A stretch of 64,000 nt of DNA from Bugulina stolonifera (lineage: Eukaryota > Bryozoa > Gymnolaemata > Cheilostomatida > Bugulidae), in assembly GCA_935421135.1 (NCBI GenBank), contig OW285192.1, positions 477,501-541,500 on the forward strand, read 5' to 3'. A program made the translations under genes and the position numbers. Shown piece by piece: positions 57,671 through 64,000 of this stretch; positions within the stretch are counted from its first letter, which is position 1, and each line of letters begins with the position of its first letter. The notes beneath the pieces were generated by a model, which made no database searches, was not told the origin of the DNA, and saw nothing but the letters and a program-made list of their open reading frames with translations.

Positions 57671-59493
57671 CTTTTACTAGTTTACAAACTAATAACTCAA
57701 GTGAATTTGTCAAAAATCACAAAATTGACATTATGTTTCATGTTTGCAAGGTTAAATATTGTATGCAAAGTCATGTTTTATTGATTTTCATTCAAATTAT
57801 GCATTCTGAACATTGCAAAAGTGACTGAAAGACATTGTTACAAACAGCAAATTGGTACAAAACACACTGAAAACTTACTTTCATGCAATATTGACCATAT
57901 TTTACTAGTTAACAAACTAATAAATCAAGTGAATTTGTCAAAAATCACAAGTTTGACATTATGTTTCATGTTTACAAAGTTGAATATTGCATGCAAACAC
58001 ATGTTTTATTGATTTTAATTCAAATTATGCATTCTGAACATTGCAAAAGTGGCTGAAAGACATTGTTACAAACAGCAATTTGGTACAAAACACACTTAAA
58101 ACTTACTTTCATGCAATATTGAACATCTTTTACTAGTTTACAAACTAATAACTCAAGTGAATTTGTCAAAAATCACGAAATTGACATTATGTTTCATGTT
58201 TGCAAAGTTAAATATTGTATGCAAAGTCATGTTTTATTGATTTTCATTCAAATTATGCATTCTGAACATTGCAAAAGTGACTGAAACACATTGTTACAAA
58301 CAGCAATTTGGTACAAAACACACTTAAAACTTACTTTCATGCAATATTGAACATCTTTTACTAGTTTACAAACTAATAATTCAAGTGAATTTGTCAAAAA
58401 TCACAAATTTGACATTATGTTTCATGTTTACAAAGTTGAATATTGCATGCAAGTTGTGTTTTATTGATTTTCATTCAAATTATGCATTCTGAACATTGCA
58501 AAAGTGACAGAAACACATTGTTACAAACAGCAATTTGGTACAAAACACACTGAAAACTTACTTTCATGCAATATTGAACATCTTTTACTAGTTTACAAAC
58601 TAATAACTCAAGTGAATTTGTCAAAAATCACAAAATTGACATTATGTTTCATGTTTGCAAGGTTAAATATTGTATGCAAAGTCATGTTTTATTGATTTTC
58701 ATTCAAGTTATGCACTCTGAACATTGCAAAAGTGACTGAAACACATTGTTACAAACAGCAATTTGGTACAAAACACACTGAAAACTTACTTTCATGCAAT
58801 ATTGAACATATTTTACTAGTTAACAAACTAATAAATCAAGTGAATTTGTCAAAAATCACAAGTTTGACATTATGTTTCATGTTTACAAAGTTGAATATTG
58901 CATGCAAACACATGTTTTATTGATTTTCATTCAAATTATGCATTCTGAACATTGCAAAAGTGGCTGAAAGACATTGTTACAAACAGCAATTTGGTACAAA
59001 ACACACTTAAAACTTACTTTCATGCAATATTGAACATCTTTTACTAGTTTACAAACTAATAACTCAAGTGAATTTGTCAAAAATCACGAAGTTGACATTA
59101 TGTTTCATGTTTGCAAAGTTAAATATTGTATGCAAAGTCATGTTTTATTGATTTTCATTCAAGTTATGCACTCTGAACATTGCAAAAGTGACTGAAACAC
59201 ATTGTTACAGACAGCAATTTGGTACAAAACACACTGAAAACTTACTTTCATGCAATATTGAACATCTTTTACTAGTTTACAAACTAATAACTCAAGTGAA
59301 TTTGTCAAAAATCACAAAATTGACATTATGTTTCATGTTTGCAAAGTTAAATATTGTATGCAAAGTCATGTTTTATCGATTTATATTCAAATTATGCATT
59401 CTGAACATTGCAAAAGTGACTGAAACACATTGTTACAAACAGCAATTTGGTACAAAACACACTTAAAACTTACTTTCATGCAATATTGAACAT

Positions 59494-62400
59494 CTTTTAC
59501 TAGTTTACAAACTAATAACTCAAGTGAATTTGTCAAAAATCACAAAATTGACATTATGTTTCATGTTTGCAAGGTTAAATATTGTATGCAAAGTCATGTT
59601 TTATTGATTTTCATTCAAATTATGCATTCTGAACATTGCAAAAGTGACTGAAAGACATTGTTACAAACAGCAAATTGGTACAAAACACACTGAAAACTTA
59701 CTTTCATGCAATATTGACCATATTTTACTAGTTAACAAACTAATAAATCAAGTGAATTTGTCAAAAATCACAAGTTTGACATTATGTTTCATGTTTACAA
59801 AGTTGAATATTGCATGCAAACACATGTTTTATTGATTTTAATTCAAATTATGCATTCTGAACATTGCAAAAGTGGCTGAAAGACATTGTTACAAACAGCA
59901 ATTTGGTACAAAACACACTTAAAACTTACTTTCATGCAATATTGAACATCTTTTACTAGTTTACAAACTAATAACTCAAGTGAATTTGTCAAAAATCACG
60001 AAATTGACATTATGTTTCATGTTTGCAAAGTTAAATATTGTATGCAAAGTCATGTTTTATTGATTTTCATTCAAATTATGCATTCTGAACATTGCAAAAG
60101 TGACTGAAACACATTGTTACAAACAGCAATTTGGTACAAAACACACTTAAAACTTACTTTCATGCAATATTGAACATCTTTTACTAGTTTACAAACTAAT
60201 AATTCAAGTGAATTTGTCAAAAATCACAAATTTGACATTATGTTTCATGTTTACAAAGTTGAATATTGCATGCAAGTTGTGTTTTATTGATTTTCATTCA
60301 AATTATGCATTCTGAACATTGCAAAAGTGACTGAAACACATTGTTACAAACAGCAATTTGGTACAAAACACACTGAAAACTTACTTTCATGCAATATTGA
60401 ACATCTTTTACTAGTTTACAAACTAATAACTCAAGTGAATTTGTCAAAAATCACAAAATTGACATTATGTTTCATGTTTGCAAGGTTAAATATTGTATGC
60501 AAAGTCATGTTTTATTGATTTTCATTCAAATTATGCATTCTGAACATTGCAAAAGTGACTGAAACACATTGTTACAAACAGCAATTTGGTACAAAACACA
60601 CTGAAAACTTACTTTCATGCAATATTGAACATATTTTACTAGTTAACAAACTAATAAATCAAGTGAATTTGTCAAAAATCACAAGTTTGACATTATGTTT
60701 CATGTTTACAAAGTTGAATATTGCATGCAAACACATGTTTTATTGATTTTCATTCAAATTATGCATTCTGAACATTGCAAAAGTGGCTGAAAGACATTGT
60801 TACAAACAGCAATTTGGTACAAAACACACTTAAAACTTACTTTCATGCAATATTGAACATCTTTTACTAGTTTACAAACTAATAACTCAAGTGAATTTGT
60901 CAAAAATCACGAAGTTGACATTATGTTTCATGTTTGCAAAGTTAAATATTGTATGCAAAGTCATGTTTTATTGATTTTCATTCAAGTTGTGCACTCTGAA
61001 CATTGCAAAAGTGACTGAAACACATTGTTACAGACAGCAATTTGGTACAAAACACACTGAAAACTTACTTTCATGGAATATTGAACATCTTTTACTAGTT
61101 TACAAACTAATAACTCAAGTGAATTTGTCAAAAATCACAAAATTGACATTATGTTTCATGTTTGCAAAGTTAAATATTGTATGCAAAGTCATGTTTTATC
61201 GATTTATATTCAAATTATGCATTCTGAACATTGCAAAAGTGACTGAAACACATTGTTACAAACAGCAATTTGGTACAAAACACACTTAAAACTTACTTTC
61301 ATGCAATATTGAACATATTTTACCAGTTTACAAACAAATAACTCAAGTGAATTTGTCAAAAATCACAAATTTGACATTATGTTTCATGTTTGCAAAGTTA
61401 AATATTGTATGTAAAGTCATGTTTTATTGATTTTAATTCAATTTATGCACTCTGAACATTGCAAAAGTGACTGAAACACATTGTTACAGACAGCAATTTG
61501 GTGCAAAACGCACTGAAAACTTACTTTCATGCAACATTGAACATATTTTACTAGTTTACAAACTAATAATTCAAGTGAATTTGTCAAAAATCACAAATTT
61601 GACATTGTGTTTCATGTTTGCAAAGTTAAATATTGTATGCAAAGTCATGTTTTATTAATTTTCATTAAATTATGCACTCTGAACATTGCAAAAGTGACTG
61701 AAACACATTGTTACAGACAGCAATTTGGTACAAAACACACTTAAAACTTACTTTCATGCAATATTGAACATATTTTACTAGTTTACAAACTAATAATTCA
61801 AGTGAATTTGTCAAAAATCACAAATTTGACATTATGTTTCATGTTTACAAAGTTGAATATTGCATGCAAAGTCGTGTTTTATTGATTTTCATTCAAATTA
61901 TGCATTCTGAACATTGCAAAAGTGACTGAAAGACATTGTTACAAACAGCAATTTGGTACAAAACACACTGAAAACTTACTTTCATGCAATATTGAACACC
62001 TTTTACTAGTTTACAAACTAATAACTCAAGTGAATTTGTCAAAAATCACAAAATTGACATTATGTTTCATGTTTGCAAAGTTAAATATTGTATGCAAAGT
62101 CATGTTTTATCGATTTATATTCAAATTATGCATTCTGAACATTGCAAAAGTGACTGAAACACATTGTTACAAACAGCAATTTGGTACAAAACACACTTAA
62201 AACTTAGTTTCATGCAATATTGAACATATTTTACAAGTTTACAAACTAATAACTCAAGTGAATTTGTCAAAAATCACAAATTTGACATTATGTTTCATGT
62301 TTGCAAAGTTAAATATTGTATGCAAAGTCATGTTTTATTGATTTTCATTCAAGTTATGCACTCTGAACATTGCAAAAGTGACTGAAACACATTGTTACAG

Positions 62401-63071
62401 ACAGCAATTTGGTACAAAACACACTGAAAACTTACTTTCATGCAACATTGAACATCTTTTACTAGTTTACAAACTAATAATTCAAGTGAATTTGTCAAAA
62501 ATCACAAATTTGACATTATGTTTCATGTTTGCAAAGTTAAATATTGTATGCAAAGTCATGTTTTATCGATTTATATTCAAATTATGCATTCTGAACATTG
62601 CAAAAGTGACTGAAACACATTGTTACAAACAGCAATTTGGTACAAAACACACTTAAAACTTACTTTCATGCAATATTGAACATATTTTACAAGTTTACAA
62701 ACTAATAACTCAAGTGAATTTGTCAAAAATCACAAATTTGACATTATGTTTCATGTTTGCAAAGTTAAATATTGTATGCAAAGTCATGTTTTATTGATTT
62801 TCATTCAAGTTATGCACTCTGAACATTGCAAAAGTGACTGAAACACATTGTTACAGACAGCAATTTGGTACAAAACACACTGAAAACTTACTTTCATGCA
62901 ACATTGAACATCTTTTACTAGTTTACAAACTAATAATTCAAGTGAATTTGTCAAAAATCACAAATTTGACATTATGTTTCATGTTTACAAAGTTGAATAT
63001 TGCATGCAAAGTCGTGTTTTATTGATTTTCATTCAAATTATGCATTCTGAACATTGCAAAAGTGACTGAAA
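59494..63071. repeat. Satellite segment repeating 39217-42794
   Basis: Constant offset of 20277 bp at 59644, 60987, 61467, 61922, 62378 and 62834. Differences seen: T 60332 versus A 40055 (actgaaac versus acagaaac), and aattatgcattc near 60528 versus agttatgcactc near 40251. The match ends at C 63072 versus G 42795, the point where the other copy has lost a dimer. Confidence 0.83.
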
Positions 63072-64000
63072 CACATTGTTACAAACAGCAATTTGGTACA
63101 AAACACACTTAAAACTTACTTTCATGCAATATTGAACATCTTTTACTAGTTTACAAACTAATAACTCAAGTGAATTTGTCAAAAATCACAAAATTGACAT
63201 TATGTTTCATGTTTGCAAAGTTAAATATTGTATGCAAAGTCATGTTTTATCGATTTATATTCAAATTATGCATTCTGAACATTGCAAAAGTGACTGAAAC
63301 ACATTGTTACAAACAGCAATTTGGTACAAAACACACTTAAAACTTACTTTCATGCAATATTGAACATATTTTACAAGTTTACAAACTAATAACTCAAGTG
63401 AATTTGTCAAAAATCACAAATTTGACATTATGTTTCATGTTTGCAAAGTTAAATATTGTATGCAAAGTCATGTTTTATTGATTTTCATTCAAATTATGCA
63501 TTCTGAACATTGCAAAAGTGACTGAAAGACATTGTTACAAACAGCAAATTGGTACAAAACACACTGAAAACTTACTTTCATGCAATATTGACCATATTTT
63601 ACTAGTTAACAAACTAATAAATCAAGTGAATTTGTCAAAAATCACAAGTTTGACATTATGTTTCATGTTTACAAAGTTGAATATTGCATGCAAACACATG
63701 TTTTATTGATTTTAATTCAAATTATGCATTCTGAACATTGCAAAAGTGGCTGAAAGACATTGTTACAAACAGCAATTTGGTACAAAACACACTTAAAACT
63801 TACTTTCATGCAATATTGAACATTTTTTACTAGTTTACGAACTAATAACTCAAGTGAATTTGTCAAAAATCACGAAATTGACATTATGTTTCATGTTTGC
63901 AAAGTTAAATATTGTATGCAAAGTCATGTTTTATTGATTTTCATTCAAATTATGCATTCTGAACATTGCAAAAGTGACTGAAACACATTGTTACAAACAG
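60607..64000. repeat. Right end of the window repeats its left end (1-3394)
   Basis: Offset of 60606 bp at landmarks 381, 861, 1316, 1772, 2228 and 2912 (60987, 61467, 61922, 62378, 62834, 63518), up to the last base, where the window cuts a monomer. One difference seen: G 2504 (actgaaaac) versus T 63110 (acttaaaac). The match probably continues beyond both edges, but that is outside the window. Confidence 0.85.

Larger units (their letters stand above)
49022..59493. repeat. 10.5-kb segmental duplication, downstream copy
   Basis: Second copy of 27834-38305. It carries all the private changes of the divergent block: aattcggta near 55119, gaacctatt at 55161, gcgatatt at 55380, attatggttc at 55681, aaattgcgaaa near 56577, tttgcgaag at 57289, atgcaatctg at 57572 and acttgcatgc at 57649. 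The direction of copying cannot be told from the sequence. Confidence 0.88.
1..64000. repeat. Satellite array, 228-bp monomer, about 281 head-to-tail copies
   Basis: The sequence starting acttactttcatgc at position 1 returns at 229, 457, 685 and so on to the end of the window, always in the same orientation and with no insertion of other DNA. From the GTG at 405 to that at 63518 there are 277 monomers, 43 of them 1 bp short, which accounts for the distance exactly. Monomers differ at a limited set of sites, for example tactag/tacaag/taccag, gttaac/gtttac, aaatc/aactc/aattc, cacaagttt/cacaaaatt/cacgaaatt, ttattgatttt/ttatcgattta and cttaaaac/ctgaaaac/ctaaaaac. Long AT-rich arrays of this kind are typical of centromeric or other constitutive heterochromatin in eukaryotes; that location is an inference. 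I do not recognise the family. Confidence 0.98.

Noticed and set aside
381..63709. Some 150 forward reading frames of 63, 71, 92 or 100 codons with nearly the same predicted peptide
   Set aside because: They recur once or twice per monomer because 228 is a multiple of three. They begin at GTG or TTG, stop at fixed TGA or TAA sites in the satellite, are broken by 1-bp losses and freely exchange stop and sense codons (ctgaaaac/cttaaaac). No domain, signal peptide or codon-type conservation is visible, so no coding gene is called.
1..64000. CRISPR array or prokaryotic repeat locus
   Set aside because: The repeat unit is 228 bp with no unique spacers, no cas genes and nested homogenised units; this is satellite organisation.
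1..64000. One giant gene encoding a tandem-repeat protein
   Set aside because: Every monomer has at least one in-frame stop and 43 monomers shift the frame by one base; no frame stays open beyond about 100 codons on the forward strand and I saw no long open frame on the reverse strand.
1..64000. Transposable element, terminal inverted repeats or LTRs inside the array
   Set aside because: All 228-bp steps are accounted for from 405 to 63518, leaving no room for an insertion, and no monomer is inverted.
1..64000. Half-monomer (about 114-bp) subrepeat, suggested by atgcaatattgaacat versus atgcattctgaacatt
   Set aside because: The resemblance is limited to about 15 bp and does not extend through the two halves, so I do not claim an ancestral half-unit.
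1..64000. Species assignment from the monomer
   Set aside because: I do not recognise the 228-bp sequence, and length and AT-richness alone do not separate plants, insects, fish or molluscs. A satellite database search would be decisive.

Overview
The whole window is one uninterrupted array of eukaryotic satellite DNA. A monomer of 228 bp (62 G or C in the first copy, about 27% GC) is repeated head to tail about 281 times, always in the same orientation. There is no unique sequence, gene, RNA gene, transposon or inversion. The length, single orientation, nested higher-order repeats (HORs) and near-identity of distant blocks fit a centromeric, pericentromeric or other heterochromatic array of a nuclear genome. 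I do not recognise the monomer and cannot name the organism.

Monomers differ at a limited set of positions, so they fall into recurring types whose order can be followed. Two types are 1 bp short (227 bp). Counting from the GTG at 405 to the one at 63518 gives exactly 277 monomers, 43 of them short (277 x 228 - 43 = 63113), so the register is never lost.

Layout: 1-736 is a lead-in segment. 737-11901, 11902-23066 and 23067-33547 are copies of a 49-monomer unit of 11165 bp, the third cut short. Inside each is a tandem 15-monomer HOR of 3418 bp, present about 2.2 times. 33548-36482 is a block with its own private base changes. 36483-39216 and 39217-41950 are a tandem pair of 12-monomer units of 2734 bp. 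40330-49021 is collinear with 1-9604 but lacks two separate 456-bp dimers. 49022-59493 is a second copy of 27834-38305 (10472 bp, 21188 bp away). 59494-63071 repeats 39217-42794, and 60607-64000 repeats 1-3394.

All of this can be explained by repeated unequal exchange or amplification between in-register monomers. Hybrid monomers mark some of the junctions. The open reading frames of 63-100 codons are a by-product of a monomer whose length is a multiple of three, and I do not regard them as genes. I found no molecular system beyond the satellite. The interest lies in the nested HOR architecture, the mapped exchange points, the CpG-type variants and the linked palindromes.
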